64,000 nucleotides of DNA, from positions 1,934,588-1,998,587 of the forward strand of contig KL647293.1 of the NCBI GenBank assembly GCA_000727475.1, written 5' to 3'. The stretch comes from Sarcocystis neurona (Eukaryota; Apicomplexa; Conoidasida; Eucoccidiorida; Sarcocystidae). The notes under the pieces are model-generated. The model ran no database searches. It had not been told where the DNA came from and worked only from the letters and a program-made list of their open reading frames with translations. Positions within the stretch are counted from its first letter, which is position 1, and each line of letters opens with the position of its first letter. Both the position numbers and the translations under genes were made by a program. Below, piece after piece: positions 1-12,663 of this stretch.

Positions 1-2244
1 TACTGGAGAGATAGACCCCCTCTAAGACGCGTCTGGATTGATGCTGTTGCTGCTGCTGCAAAGTGGCAAGCTACGTTCGCATTGTGTTGGCGACAGCTGA
101 GGGTGAGCACAAGACACAGCAGCCTCGTACTGGCACGTGACGAGGTGTCAGTATGGTTGCGGCCCAAGTACAAGGCTATTAACTGCGATCGCGCTCGACT
201 TGCTAGAGGGCCATAAATGGCTATTCGACCGCTGACCGTAGAAAACTTCGCTTTTGAGGAGGCTTGCGCCGGGAAGATATCTCGTCACAGGAGGTGGCGT
301 TGGTACGTCAACGTCTGGAGCACGCTAACACAGATCATAAGTGCGTCTGAGACAGCGCCAAGAAGTGCTAGAATTGAATCAGCGCAGTCGGCGGAATCCG
401 AGTTCCCCAAACGCGATTCATTGTACGTGACTGCATGTTCTGTTTGTTTCACAGCAGTTGACAGTACATTTGTCAGCTCCTTCGGCAATCCTTTTCGCAC
501 TTGCTCCGTAACTGCATGGTTTGCCTACATGTGCCTGTACTGTTTCTGGAAGCTTCCTTCAAACGACTCCCGTGCCAGTCAAACGATTCCCGTGTCGGTT
601 GTTTATTTCCCAACGCGAGTGGGTTCGCGTGTTACACACAGGCATGTGTAATAGCTCGGACGCAAAAGTGAGTGGTATCTTCAGATGATGTGGATTTACG
701 TACGTGCTGCTCTTGAGCCGCTCGTCAGGTTACACTGGCTGCACCAATCGTGAAGCGTCTAGTTATGTCACGTGCAACAAGTCTTGCCCTTGCATGCAGG
801 CACCGGGTGCGGTTTCACGCAGCCAGTGACACGCTGCGGTTCTTTTTGCGGCAATTCACGACCAAAGGCAAAAACGCCAGGCTACCACAGACGTGTGGTC
901 ATCCCGCGATGCGGCATAGAATCCACAGCACGAGCCAAGTGTGCGGCAGATACACCTCCAGAAGGGCCACTGTGGCTGCCTTCTTGCCCCGAATGCCGGA
1001 TAATGAATCGTCGAATTGAATTTGAGAGCAGCTTCATGAACAGTGTCCGTTGCACGGCGGAAAGCCCCGCGGAAAACCACCTGTGAGAAGACTAGCATCG
1101 TGTGCAAAAGTTGCCGCAGTATCAGGGTCGACACCAAGTTCAAGGGAGAGTTGCAAAACCAGTGAGTCAGCACCAACGCCACAGAAAATATACCTCTTTC
1201 GGCGAAAAGAGGTCACAAGCGCAGGTGCTCAGGGCAGTGCAGGAGGGAGCCCCTGAAACATACATGGAGATCTAGATGCGATGGCCGATAGCAATGCAAC
1301 AACGGCAGGTGATGGAGATGGAGCCAGCGTTCTGGACCGAGCGCCGAATGGGAAGCGCAGAGCTCAGCACCGCAGACAGAGCCACAGCATACGTGGTTGG
1401 CAGTTAAACTGAACACACTAAATCAGTAGCACGAACCTACCGTCCTGCTGGTCACCGACTCGCACTCAACGCCTCGTCAACACCTAACTTGCGCTTTAGT
1501 CGTCCGCGCCTGTCTTGCTGACGCTACGGTACCTAGGTACTGCGGTAGCGTCAGCAAGGCAGACCTACAGCGGGATGAGCATAAAAGGGGACGCAAAGGA
1601 ACGAAGAAGTGCCTCCGAGCTGCTGACTAAATGCATGCTCTGCTTCCTTGTCGAAACGAGGAGGCAAGCCGTTGAGAACAGCGTTGAAGCACATCCGACG
1701 TTTCCAGGTATGCACGAGGACTTCAGGATATCCCGTTTCGGCGAAGTAACAATTGACGCTCGTTGACATGTCTTTTGCATTAGCTGCACGGTGCTACCAC
1801 TAACGTTTACACAACAGGCCCGCCGCACGGTGATACTGAAACAGCGCCTGCCGTCGTTGGCATCCGGTACGGACCCACGAATGGACACCACCACCGACAC
1901 GCCTTATCACGGAATGCTCTTACAGCGGCGCTCACATTCATAGAAGCAGGCACCATTCGTTAAGCGTACCGGTGAGTGGGTGCACACGGTCCTTCCAAAA
2001 TATACATTCGAGGGTAAACATACAGGGCCGCGCGAACACCTCGTGCGCAAGAATAAAAATACGTAAGAGATCAGTGTTTCCCCTTGTTTTGTGCTGCAGG
2101 TAACAAATCGTCTTGAACGGGTGGAGTGCAGGCGTGTGATTTTATCTCAGCTCGATACTAACAAATTTTAAAATCGGCCCGCCAGCAGTGACGTCGTGCA
2201 TAATTCCAGAACACGCACACCCCACAGTCTGAGTTGCATTCGAC
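1..2244. other. no gene recognised
   Basis: The open frames in this stretch are short, of the length expected by chance, and none reads like a known family. A minus-strand frame at 1551-1769 has somewhat protein-like composition (a stretch reading RFDKEAEHAFSQQL), but no good splice sites or homology support it. The only distinct structure is the stem-loop at 1510-1562, listed separately. Confidence 0.5.
1510..1562. repeat. long perfect-arm inverted repeat (stem-loop)
   Basis: CTTGCTGACGCTAC at 1514-1527 is the exact reverse complement of GTAGCGTCAGCAAG at 1545-1558. The pairing extends outward to 1510 and 1562 with one G-T wobble, giving an 18-bp stem. The 17-base loop contains a second palindrome, GTACCTAGGTAC at 1529-1540. 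No coding gene was recognised around it. It could be a structured RNA, the relic of a short inverted-repeat element, or chance. Such a long stem is unusual for random sequence. Confidence 0.85.
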
Positions 2245-3129
2245 GTGTATATTCCGAACCGGAAAGTCAGCTCCTCCGCTAAGCCCGGCGTGGTACGGCA
2301 CATTAGGACGTACACTTTTTCGCTTATCCTATTCGAATCTATGCCTGAACTATTTGGTGTTACTACACAGCTTGGCCGGCTGCGGCGCAGCGGCTCCCTG
2401 AGGTACGTCGTTTTACAGACAAACACAGACAGAAATCAGCCTGGCGCACGTCGACAAAAGTGTACGGAATCTCTGAACAGTCAGCCGGTACCTTCGGTAT
2501 ACGAATCACTTTTACTAAACTTTCTTCACTTGTCTGATCGCGGCTGTGTCATATTCTGCAGCCCCGCGCACAACGTGGAACGCTGGACACGGTCTGCACA
2601 AAGTAGTTACAGCTATGTGGCTGTGGCAGGAAGCATTTTCGATTCATTCAAACAGTTCTACTCTGCTTCGTCCACGCCCGTCGGTCGAGAGCTGCGATCT
2701 GCCCGCAAGTACGCGCGTACTTTTGTGGGGTGTAGTCCGACTTCGCCCAAGCTCCCGGTACCATCCTTCAGCATCCGCTCCAGAAACGAATACAGGGGCT
2801 CTGCACCGTATGATGCACATCCGCAACACGTCCGTCACACAGACAGCCTATGGCCCGCTCGGAAGTATGGACTTGCCGTGCCGTTCACTGTCCCCCCGGT
2901 GAGCCCTCGTACGATTACTGAAGGTGCAACTATGAACCGTATTAACGCCTACGACGCCTCTGCGGAAAGTTCGGATGAGCTCAACAGACTCTTTTACCTT
3001 GCGGCCTTTTCAAATCAGCGCAGAAAACGACGTGGCGGATGCCTACGTCACACACACGGAAGTCACAGGTTGAACAGCTGCGGTGGGCACGTTCTGTATT
3101 TTGTTCGAGGCGAATGGGCGTACAGCTGA
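2245..3129 (+). CDS. orphan open frame, 294 codons, probably an exon
   Basis: I do not recognise this protein. The frame is open for 885 bases, much longer than chance stops would allow at this base composition, and the complementary strand holds only short frames. The C-terminal part is basic (a RRKRRG cluster near residue 263). The first ATG may not be the true start. Near the end a second plus frame (3083-3391) overlaps it, and a GTAAGT donor-like site lies at 3135, so the real exon may end or shift frame there. No signal peptide, membrane span or known domain is visible. It may be one exon of a larger coccidian-specific gene, or it may be noise. Confidence 0.35.
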   Translation: MYIPNRKVSSSAKPGVVRHIRTYTFSLILFESMPELFGVTTQLGRLRRSGSLRYVVLQTNTDRNQPGARRQKCTESLNSQPVPSVYESLLLNFLHLSDRGCVIFCSPAHNVERWTRSAQSSYSYVAVAGSIFDSFKQFYSASSTPVGRELRSARKYARTFVGCSPTSPKLPVPSFSIRSRNEYRGSAPYDAHPQHVRHTDSLWPARKYGLAVPFTVPPVSPRTITEGATMNRINAYDASAESSDELNRLFYLAAFSNQRRKRRGGCLRHTHGSHRLNSCGGHVLYFVRGEWAYS

Positions 3130-4233
3130 ACAGTGTAAGTCACATTTATACTGCAAACTACAGAATGCGAGGATGGCGGCTGCACAAGCGGGAACCTTTG
3201 GTCCCTCAGTAGTGCTGGGAGTGGTTGACAAACGCAGACTCAACGCAAGTAGAAACAGTGCACGACCGCGTGTAATACACCGTGGAAAACTAGTATATAC
3301 CATCGGCGAAAAGGGCACCACTAGGTCAGAAGGCCGAGTATACGGAAAGCGGAAGACGACAGGGAAACCACGGGTCGTCGGTCAAATCTAGAATGCAGCA
3401 CGCAAGCCTATAGGCAGCGACACAACAAGTACACGCCACACTTACCATTTCTTCGCAGGTGGCTGTCCATGTGGCGACGTTTCATATATTTACTCGCTGC
3501 AGTAGCAGAGGCAGCAACCTTTCAAGCGTAAATTAGCACTCCGACATCACCGAAGATCACTTACGACACTTACAACCGGTGGGACAGCGCTGCTGGAATG
3601 GAGCGGCTTAAACTGTCGCGCTGCGTTTCGTAACAGTCACGAGTACATACGTTTCTGTGGTATCTGGTTACATGCTACAAAAAGCTAGGTCCGCGCGGAG
3701 GCGGGGCGATACTGCAGAAATGACGTTATGGAAACGGCGTAGCTTACGCAGCTTAGAGCACACGTCGACGTCTAGCGCCACCTGCGGAATCACACACAAC
3801 TGCGTGACACACTGTCACTTCAACGGACGGAGCCCGGCTCTCCTGTCAAATGAGACGATCCGCTCGTTACAGAACTCACTGTCATTGGTGTTCAGCCACG
3901 AAGCCTGCCACGATTACGCCCGTGGAGCACTGGATGTCTTAGCAGTGGGACAGCTCGAGTCTACATATATCTACTGCACGCAAAGCGGCCTCAGTCTGTC
4001 GGATATCTTCAACCTAACTGCGTCTTGGCAGAGCGGCGTCAATCTTTTCCTAGCTGACTACAAGTAGGCTTCGGTCGAGCACATCAGTGGCCCGACAGCT
4101 TTGTTGCAAGTGACAGTGTCCAGGCATTGACTGTGGGTGTGCAAAAAAGGCTAGTGATTCTCCGGAAACGCTCCATGATGCGTTATTTGTCGGCCACACG
4201 CGCAGGACAGCGCCCCTGATTACCGCGACTCAC
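3130..4233. other. unassigned; should hold the missing 3' end of the condensin-like gene
   Basis: The minus-strand condensin-like gene runs into this stretch: its last recognised exon ends at 4234 with a good GTGAGT donor. I could not find the receiving exon. A plus frame at 3657-4067 (136 codons, ending in a tail that reads LSLSDIFNLTASWQSG) looks slightly protein-like but has no family. A minus frame at 3043-3321 is alanine- and cysteine-rich and could be an exon. Confidence 0.3.
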
Positions 4234-7200
4234 CTTCAGATCTGGAGAGTAGAAGGCAACGGGATACCCATCAAGAAGCGCCCCTTCAATCCAATCCGCT
4301 TCACGCAACTGCTCCGTAGAGATAGCCCGGGTAGGAGTTGCTTGTGTGGGTTCACTGTCGGATTCACTCGACATTGTAGCCGACGCACCTTCTGCGTGTC
4401 CGTCGGCAACTGAGCTGCCCTGTACTTCATCCCTCGCACTCTGTGTAGTCATGTCTTTCTCTTGCTTTGAATCTTCTGCAGCGCCCTCCACCGCGCCTAC
4501 TGTCGCGTCCGCGCGCTCCTTATGCTCTCCAGAGTTGGCAGTCGAACAAGGGACATCGCCGGCGGGGGAAGATTCTCCTGACACTCCGCCAGCTACATTT
4601 TCCGTTGTTCGTGGCGTTGCAGTTTCTTCCGATTCAGACGTCTCAGGAAGACGTTTGTCTGGCGCGTCAGGAGCCGCGTCATGCTCCTCTGAGGTGCCAG
4701 TAGCGTTGCGCAGTCTACGTAGGAGCGATCGACGCTCCGGACCTGGTTTAACGGTCCCTCCGAAGGACCTCAAGGCGCCACGCACGACTGTAATAATAGT
4801 TCCTCCAAGTCCCAGATGACTTTGGTCGTACGCAGAGCAAGCCTTTAATTGGATCTCTTCATCTGCATACTTATCCTACACGAAAAAGCCTCGCATGTAT
4901 CCACCTGCTCCGCTCACAGCCAGCGGTCCCCGGTGAACTACGAAAAAGTATATTTTGTAACTCGGTGAAGACTGCTTCCATTCACTAAGTGAAACTGCCA
5001 CCGTACTACACTGCTGCACCTCCTGTTCTTTTTCGTGTCAACAGCGCGTGCCTACGAACGTACTGTGAATCCCATGTTAGGATACAGCGGTGCAACACAG
5101 TCGTGGCTGTCGCGTAGCGCCTCCTGCAACACACCGCACAGGGACGAAAAGTTTTGTGGGCCAAGAAGTACTGACGTGCGCTGACACGTATACACGTGCT
5201 GCATGCAGTCGCCACCCATTAGAGGGCGACGTAAAAACTCGCAAGTGATGTATCCCACGAATTCACCTTTCGTTGGAAAAATTACCCTACCAGGATGTAC
5301 GCCGCTTGAGGTCCATCAACCAGCCTGCCGATGCGTGACAACAGACGAGCCAGCAGCTCCGCAGCTTCTTTTGCTGGCCACTGAGATCCTGCTATCGCGG
5401 GGTCGTACAGCTGCAGCGCGCAAACGGCCCATGCCAGCCTCTGCGGAACTCGCACACTTTCAGCACAGTACGCTAGATAAAGGATTGACAGGCTTTTACA
5501 CAGCATCATACATAGCCCGGTATCTTGCATGTGAGCTCTTCCAGGCCAGGCGAAGTGGGTCCCACTTCGCGGCGCGCTGTGAGAATATGCAGTGCACAAG
5601 TAACAAATTCGCGTTCGCTACCAGGTGCCTCCGCTTCGCGTGGGCTTTCCACGATCACAACAACCACCTTTCACTGGGAGGGATCTCTAGATGATCCCTA
5701 GCTTTGATACTGTACCAAGTCGGAAGACGTTCGAAACTTTCCGCGAACTCGCTGAGCGAGATCACGCAAGGCCGACAGCTTATTCAATCAAAAATTTTCA
5801 ATTCGATGTGTGCCGAACTTTGAGGACGCTGATAGCTTGCTAGTGAGCAACATGGCAAAAAAGGTGAGGCTTGCCAACTGTTGTTGCTTACGGCGCTCTC
5901 CTCGAGGGACAGGTTCTTCGCGCGGTCATGGGTCGCCATTGTATTTAGTAAATACTTGACAACTACGCCGAGGTGCTGCTCTGCAGGGAATCAGAAACAC
6001 GACAGCAACGCGCTCCACGCTCCAACCGAGCAAACCATTACGTACTTCGTACTGCACACATGTACTACGTGAAATCCACCCGTTAATCAGCCTCTCGCGT
6101 ACGATTCTCGCAACGACTACTAAGTCGTTGTTCGAGAGGGGCCTCCTCTCTCGCTTTGACACTACGCACATGTGCATTTTACAGTTCCGGCACCCTACAC
6201 GTACAGGCAGGTGCAAGTGGTAGCGGTGAAAAACATCTGAACGCCTGCGTCTGACAAACAGCAGACGCTGTCGCGAATCTGGACACCACCACGAAATCAC
6301 CGCTTGTATATCTTCTATTGAAAGAAGCCCAAAGCCGCAGCGATTCCACACCTGGTGACAAGGACATCTGCGCGGATCATTACGTGTGTAGGAATACTTG
6401 GCTATGGATCAATGGATCCACGCGTGAGAGCACCACAACACCGCAGGCTTCCACGCGAGAAAATGCAAGGGTGAGCACTAACGCGAATAACACAGTACTG
6501 CTGCTTCATCACGGGCAGTACAGGTGAGCGTACTTGCTGAGACTCCCGCGATCGCGTTAGCTACGAGCAAGTTGCAGAATGCTCGAGGTGTAAGAGTTTT
6601 CCTCGGCTCGTCGGACCGCAACTGCCGCTTCAGTAACACACTCGTGTAGAAAAGCAAATTCTCCTCTCCTGCAAACGCACCGCGTAACAAATCGAAACCA
6701 CAGCTAGGTGTCTAACGCCGGCACACCCAGAACATCCCAGCAAACACACTCTGGGGACTGAAGGTGGGGCCGACCACTGTGCCGATACGCTGCTGTCAAA
6801 TTGTGCGCTAGGTTCGTTCTCGCGCCACCGGACAGATGTGAAAGCAGCCCCTCAAAACAAGAGCGTCAAGCGTGCGTGCCCACTCCTTGTTCAAACGAAA
6901 GTTCCTATACAGTTACGTGATCCGCTACAGTGTAAAGCTCTTCCATGTCGCGCGGGGTTCTCCAGCGCACCCGACACCCTCACAGCTAAGAGAGTGTGAT
7001 CCTTACGGAAGACGCGGCAGAGAGCCAAGCCCAGGACGCACCTAGCGACCACATCGCTGCGAGTGCTGGCGCACAAAGCACACACGGAGTACACTCAACG
7101 TTCAGGGCATCCCCGTCATCTCTTCATGATTCCTACTTGAGCCGTTGGCGACGTCTGCGCTGCGATCCATGCTATACGCACAAATCTGCCTGAAGCACGC

Positions 7201-10070
7201 CCGGAATGAGAAACTCAATCTACTCCGTAATGGTGGACAAGCAATGACGTGAATTGACGATATCTCCACTAAGATGTTGTGACTAGACGCACTCGCGAAG
7301 TATCTGACCCAGAAGAAAATTCACTTGGAAAATCACGTGTCGGCATCTACGAGAGGCGTTTGCATTCCGCACGAACATCCAAGTGAGCGAATCCAAAAGG
7401 AGACCTGCCTCCGACCCAGCGGAGACCATTTCACTCAGTTTCAAACGCTCGGTCATTGCTGAACGCAGCGGCACACAATCCATATATGAAGCGTATGACA
7501 ACTCGACTCAGTAGCCTATTAGCAGTTTTGCGCGCCACCGTCGCTGAGATTTTACGAAGTGCAATAACCTATTACACTCATTGGCCCATCTGTGCAACAG
7601 GGAGTCAACAATCTCTATGTCAGTTCAGGGAAGCTGGAAATCATCTTCAAAGACTGACAGCTTCAGCATATCTGATCAAGTTCTGCGTGTGGCAGACTCC
7701 AACCTCCTCTTCACCCATACCGCCACAACTCAAAGATGTGTTATCTAGAGCTGCACTTGTTTGCTGGAGTAGAAACACAGCGTGACCATACACGAAAACT
7801 TGCCTACCTTGGCAGACTTTTTGCCACTTTCCTTCGTGCAGAAACGACTTTTCAACAAGCGTTCCCATGCCCACTACTGCGTGCACGCACGGCTCAATGT
7901 TGGCCTCCTGGGCGCAGCTGAGGAAGCCATCCGCAAGTTTATCGAACACACTCTGTGTCTCTTCCGCCGATATCCATTCCCACTTGAGCTCGCGGCCTCC
8001 TGCAAAATTCTGGACGATCACGTCATCCTGCCGTTTGTGACCTTCTACTTGTGAGATAGACGCTCTGTTTATGGCCTGAACCCCATCACTGAGAGGAACC
8101 AGCACACGGGTCGCACTTCTCCGCCGCCGACGATCAGCGGTCTCAGCTAGTCGAAGTATCGAAAGAAGCATGGGCATGCCCCCTTTCGTCCGCAGTATAT
8201 CAATGCTATTCGCAGCACAGCGGGCCTCCTGCAACGCCAAAGACCAGAGCAAACTGTCCGCCTCCTTTCTTGCAGCCGCTCCCATCCCAAGGGCTCGATG
8301 ATCGTCAGATACCGCCCGTGCCAATTGGCGGATGCATCGCATGCGATCGTGAAGTCTCCCGTGAGTTTGTGCCTCTTCCGAAAGCGGTCGCGCAGCGAAG
8401 GCTTGCTGCAGTTTTTGGAGAAAAGTGAAAAAAGCTTCCTCGTCTTCAGGGGAGAAAAAGGAAAACAGAGCGCCTCTTTCTTGCCCTCGGGCCCGCAGCC
8501 CGTCGGATCCAGGACCCCGGGATCCGCTGCTCGTTCCTGTTGTTGCTGCGTCGCTTGAAGACGCGGCAGCCGCTGCAGCTGCAGCATTTCGCCGACGGAT
8601 CTCTCCAGAAAGTTGCATCGCATGATATCGATCCTGCCACCGAAACAGAACATACCACCAATCTAAGGATGAGTGTTGCATCCGCCGCAACGACTCCGGC
8701 CGGCACGCCAGCTGTAGCAGTGCTCGCGGGTCTTGCTCAAGAGCAGCATCGTAAGTGTTCGCCCTGTTTCCCAGCCGTTGCCGAATTTCTGCGAGGAGCT
8801 GTTCGAGTCGTTCCTCGCCGCTGCCGCCGCCGCTGAGGTGTCCACGTGCACGCGTACCTAAGAATGATTCAGGAGCGCTCGCGCTTACTCCGCTGGAATC
8901 AAGCGAATCGCTGCTGTAGCGTATCTCATCGCCACCGGATGCGGGACCCGAAGAAAGAGCATTCCTAAACGGAACTCCAGGGGGAGGCGAGAATAGCTGG
9001 GAAGGTGGTAGGTTAACTGGTGGAGTGTTACTTGGGGCGATGCCAGGATGGCTAGGAGCTCCAGGGTGCACGTGTGGGTTGAACTCTTGCTGCGGCAGCG
9101 GCATGTTATTATATGGCTGAGGGGCGCCTCCATAGGCGGGCGGGTGACACGCCATCAGTTCGTCAGCTCCTTCTGAATTCATGTACTGAGGTAACGGTGG
9201 CTGCAGGGCGCCGCTGTCCGTGTACCCTTCTGAATTGGGAACTCTGTCCCACTGCACATTGTATGTTGGGGCAAAACCTTCCAAAGAAACGCCAGGATAC
9301 TGATACGTAGAACCTGAAGGGGCTGGACCTTCACGGGAATCATACGCGCTGTAGGGAGAGGAGATATGACGTGTTGCTCGCATGTCGTACTGCGGCGTAT
9401 ACGGCAGATACCCATGACCGTGAGGTGGCTGTCCGCCATGGACCGACTCCCGGGACGGCGAGTGCGGATGTGAGCCGGTACTCCACTCAGGACGCCCTGC
9501 GCTACATTCTGCCTGATGCATTCTGTCGATAGTGTGCCGCTGTGCAGGAGCCGCCGATGGAGAGGCGCTCCCATCAAGGGGTCGGACCTCGCTCTTCAAC
9601 GCGTACGCGTGTCGGCTGGCCATCTTATGCTCATCAGGAGTGGGACTCTGCACGACGTTTACTGGTTGTCCATGCTGCTGACGGTCGCCGCCACCATTCG
9701 CAGCCACGGGATTCTGCGCTACTACGCCTGTAGAGTATGAGATTCGAGAAGCACGCCATGTGTGCAGAGCAGACGTCTTAGCGCAGCTGTCTGTAGTCGG
9801 CGAAGTCAACCACACGACATCGATGCCCAGGTACACTAATCCTGTCTGATTCAGCGCACGAGATGCGGCCCCCATGAAAAGCCAAGATCTATCTATAGAC
9901 GCTCCATTGTGTCCTACGCTTCGCAGTTCCGTCGGAGAAATGTGCGATGGCTGCTGCCCCCTTCGCAGGGCCACACGGGGCGCGGGACACCCCCAGGCGT
10001 TGGTACGCGCCCTCAGGGACCCTTGAGAGCGGCCGAGGAACAAGAGGAACGGCGGGAACGCGCGCTTCAT
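4234..10070 (-). CDS. condensin complex subunit 3 (CAP-G/YCG1)-like, multi-exon, long N-terminal extension
   Basis: HEAT-repeat subunit of condensin, which compacts chromosomes in the nucleus. Exons in transcript order, with matching phases: about 10070-7808, 7458-7293, 7065-7007, 6668-6534, about 6150-6066, 5980-5892, 5440-5291, 5180-5064 and 4875-4234; a weak extra exon may lie near 5576. The end of exon 1 (VFDKLADGF, then EPCVHAV, then LVEKSF) matches the CAP-G N-terminus. Exon 2 (NANASRRCRHVIFQVNFLLG) matches the 'NAVRFRVCQLINKLLG' repeat. The exon near 6066 (RERLINGW) matches 'HLLQGW'. The 4875-4234 exon has the IQLKACSAYDQ repeat followed by the acidic linker. Exon 1 also carries some 650 residues of Pro/Gly/Ser/Ala-rich sequence with an eight-Ala run and a charged helix region. 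The start is uncertain (in-frame ATGs at 10070 and 9623). The 3' end is missing. It could instead be two genes. Confidence 0.6.
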
Positions 10071-11140
10071 CTTAGGTTGCCTGAGGATAAGGCGAATATA
10101 GGAGAGGGAAGGTGAGAGCGCGCCGAAGAGGAGAAAGCTGCTAGAAAAAAATGCGGATGCCGCATGCGTTGGTATTTCCAGCGCTCTATGTGTGGTCGCA
10201 TGTCGGGGGCAGCCCGCGTCGCGAAACTCGCACAGGCGTGCATGAACAGAGACTGAAGTTCGCCGCAACGGGAGGTGCGAAGCCTTGCAGAAGGCGCCAC
10301 TACCAAATGGTGGCTTCTCGCCACGATTAAAGTTGCTGGGTCATGATGCACACGCAAGTACAAATGTATGCAGGCTGGGAAGCTGGACAGCTCCTCTCAA
10401 GCTAGTTCTCCGCCCTCCCACTTCCACGTACAGAGGGCCGACGGCGGAGCTGAAGAGGATCAGTTTTTCACAAATATACCCGAAGAAGGCGCACCGAGAG
10501 CCTTCCGATTTGATCCGCCCAGAGGTCGCTCGTGACGACTCCCCTGCACCGCACGTAGAATATACAGCTGATACAGCCCAACAAGACGGATGCCGGGGGG
10601 CTCGCGAACCGCCCTTACCGTGCATGCGACAAGCGGAAAGTCTCCTCGGGGCTGAAAATTGCGGATATTTTAGCACCACCAGCATTAGACGGTGAGGGAG
10701 AACTCTTTCAGCTGTTTTCTACCAAGGAAAGAGACGTAGCTACTGTGTCCTATTTTTTGCCGCCATCAAGCGAGTCTCACGGTTCCGACTGAAGATCCAG
10801 GTACTGTGGTACGTCACAGGGAGGGGAAGACAAACTGTACTCTACTGTAAGACGGACGTAATCCGGACGTGGTCGCAAACCCGACAGGGCCTGAAACGCA
10901 CCCACACGCACCCACACACAGGATCCATATGATTGCGCAGATGTAAATGTCGTCCACAGGGGTGGCCTACGACGCCCACGGGAGTCCCGCTGGGACTCCA
11001 ACGCACCTGTGGTCGAGACCAAAGGAGGGGGGAAGCGCCCTCACGCTTTTCGGGTCCTAGCGTGCGTGCGTTTTGGGGATAGTGAGGTCTGTGAGCGTCC
11101 GCCCGGCGCGACGTGCCTAGCCCACTTCCGTTATCAGATT
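10071..11140. other. no gene recognised (5' flank of the condensin-like gene)
   Basis: Overlapping medium-length frames exist on both strands (for example 10285-10695 + and 10341-10685 -), but neither has the composition or splice sites of a gene. This is probably the 5' untranslated and promoter region of the minus-strand condensin-like gene. I saw no clear promoter element. Confidence 0.4.
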
Positions 11141-12663
11141 TTATTTCCCCGTTTCACCCCCGCCCTCGCTGTCAACCCGGAAAATAAACATGTCCAACGC
11201 AGGCCCGACGTTGCCGTGTGTCTGGGCTGATTTGGCGCTTATCACTGCAACCGCCCGCAAAGGTGCCACAGACCTTTCTTCGTCGCGCGTGAGCGTCCGC
11301 ATTTCTGCCTTGAGCACTTCGGCGGGGGAGTCTAGCGGACCAAGGAACGTAACATCGCAATCGTGGGTGGTTTTAGACTTGTCAGATTTTTTCATCTGTT
11401 GCACCCACGTCCTTGCCTATATTCGCAGGTGTCAACTTGGAGCTTCACATACTTGAGAGCCTGAAGATCCGAGGTGTCCCGGATTTCCGGTGCCTCATTC
11501 ACGGGTGGCTGCTCGTGCAAATGTTTTGCACTTAATGAAGCAAAAATGCATGCCTTCTGGCAGCCCAGTTCTACGCAGCTGAAGAAGCCACAGGCTACCG
11601 AATGAGCTCGCGGTCGTCTCACCGGTCGTTCTTGTCCCAGAGTTGAGTTGTACCTGCCTGTGCACAACCAGGCAAGCACGCGCCCTTCAGGCTTATGGTC
11701 GAAGGATCGGGGTATCCGTCGCACACACTGCAAAATTCCGGTCGACAGGTGTCAGCCACGAAAACTGTTTTACATCCCCTGCGCGCAGTACTGGTTTTGG
11801 TCGAGGCATACCTGATGCCGCTCAGCAAGACGGGAGCTTGTCTTTCTCCAAGTGAATATCAGATGGATCATTTGGTCCTCACCGGTATGCACAATGACCA
11901 AGTTTGTTTCTGTGTGCTGGTCGGAGACGAACGACTCAAGTGACGGCAGCTTTCTTTTTTTTTCTACACCATTTCGCACTCGTAGCGTATCACGTCTGAA
12001 TAAGTGGAAGTCGTAAGCAGTAGCCGACATCCCGCTACGTCGAGTTTCGCTTCTCGAATTTTTCTCTTACGAAACTGCGTGCTGATTGTTGACTAAGGAG
12101 CCACAGCCTTGCCATGAAATGTCTTCGTAAGCCTCAGCAAGGGCAATGTAGTTTGTTTCAGGGTGTTAACGCGGAAGCGACGTTTATCGGCACCAGACTG
12201 ACGGTACTTCGTGATTGTGGATGGCTAACTATCTTCTGAAAGCGCAGCACTGTTTTGAGGCCTTAAGCGAATAGGCGAAGATACTGCACTCGGTCGTCGT
12301 GTGTCACTTCAGGTTGTCACAAGGGAAGCGGTGTCTCCTGTATTGCATGTCACTCACCCTAGCGAATGGATGTATACAGATACCTGAGGCGACATGCGAG
12401 CGCAGCACGGCCCTCATCCACAGACAGCAGCCACTCAGTCACGAAGAATTCGCACGTCGCTCCCTGTTGTCAGCGCTCTCGGTTAGCTGCGTATGAGCAC
12501 TCGCATTCGTCTGCCTTCTGCACACATCCCAGACGGCGGCAAGCCCTAGACCTGCGGTCACAATTGTGCTGCCTGCGTGTGCATAGGACGCACAAGTACC
12601 GTAGCCGAAGGATAACGGCAGCACTAACACTATCACAAGAAGACGTGAGTATCTCGGAGCCAT
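11141..12663 (-). CDS. candidate secreted cysteine-containing protein, several exons
   Basis: Unrecognised. Four minus-strand blocks look coding. First, an ATG at 12663 opens a frame with a basic start and a hydrophobic core (RLLVIVLVLPLSFG) like a signal peptide, with a possible donor GTACTT just after it. Second, 11819-11643 is cysteine-rich (CRPEFCSVC). Third, about 11540-11430 reads EQPPVNEAPEIRDTSDLQAL. Fourth, 11404-11141 reads DVTFLGPLDSPAEVLKAEM and ends in a stop at 11141. The junctions between blocks were not phased, so they may belong to more than one gene. A small secreted or surface protein is possible; function unknown. Confidence 0.3.

Noticed and set aside
1551..1769. Minus frame overlapping the stem-loop as a coding exon
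   Set aside because: Chance length, with no family and no paired splice sites.
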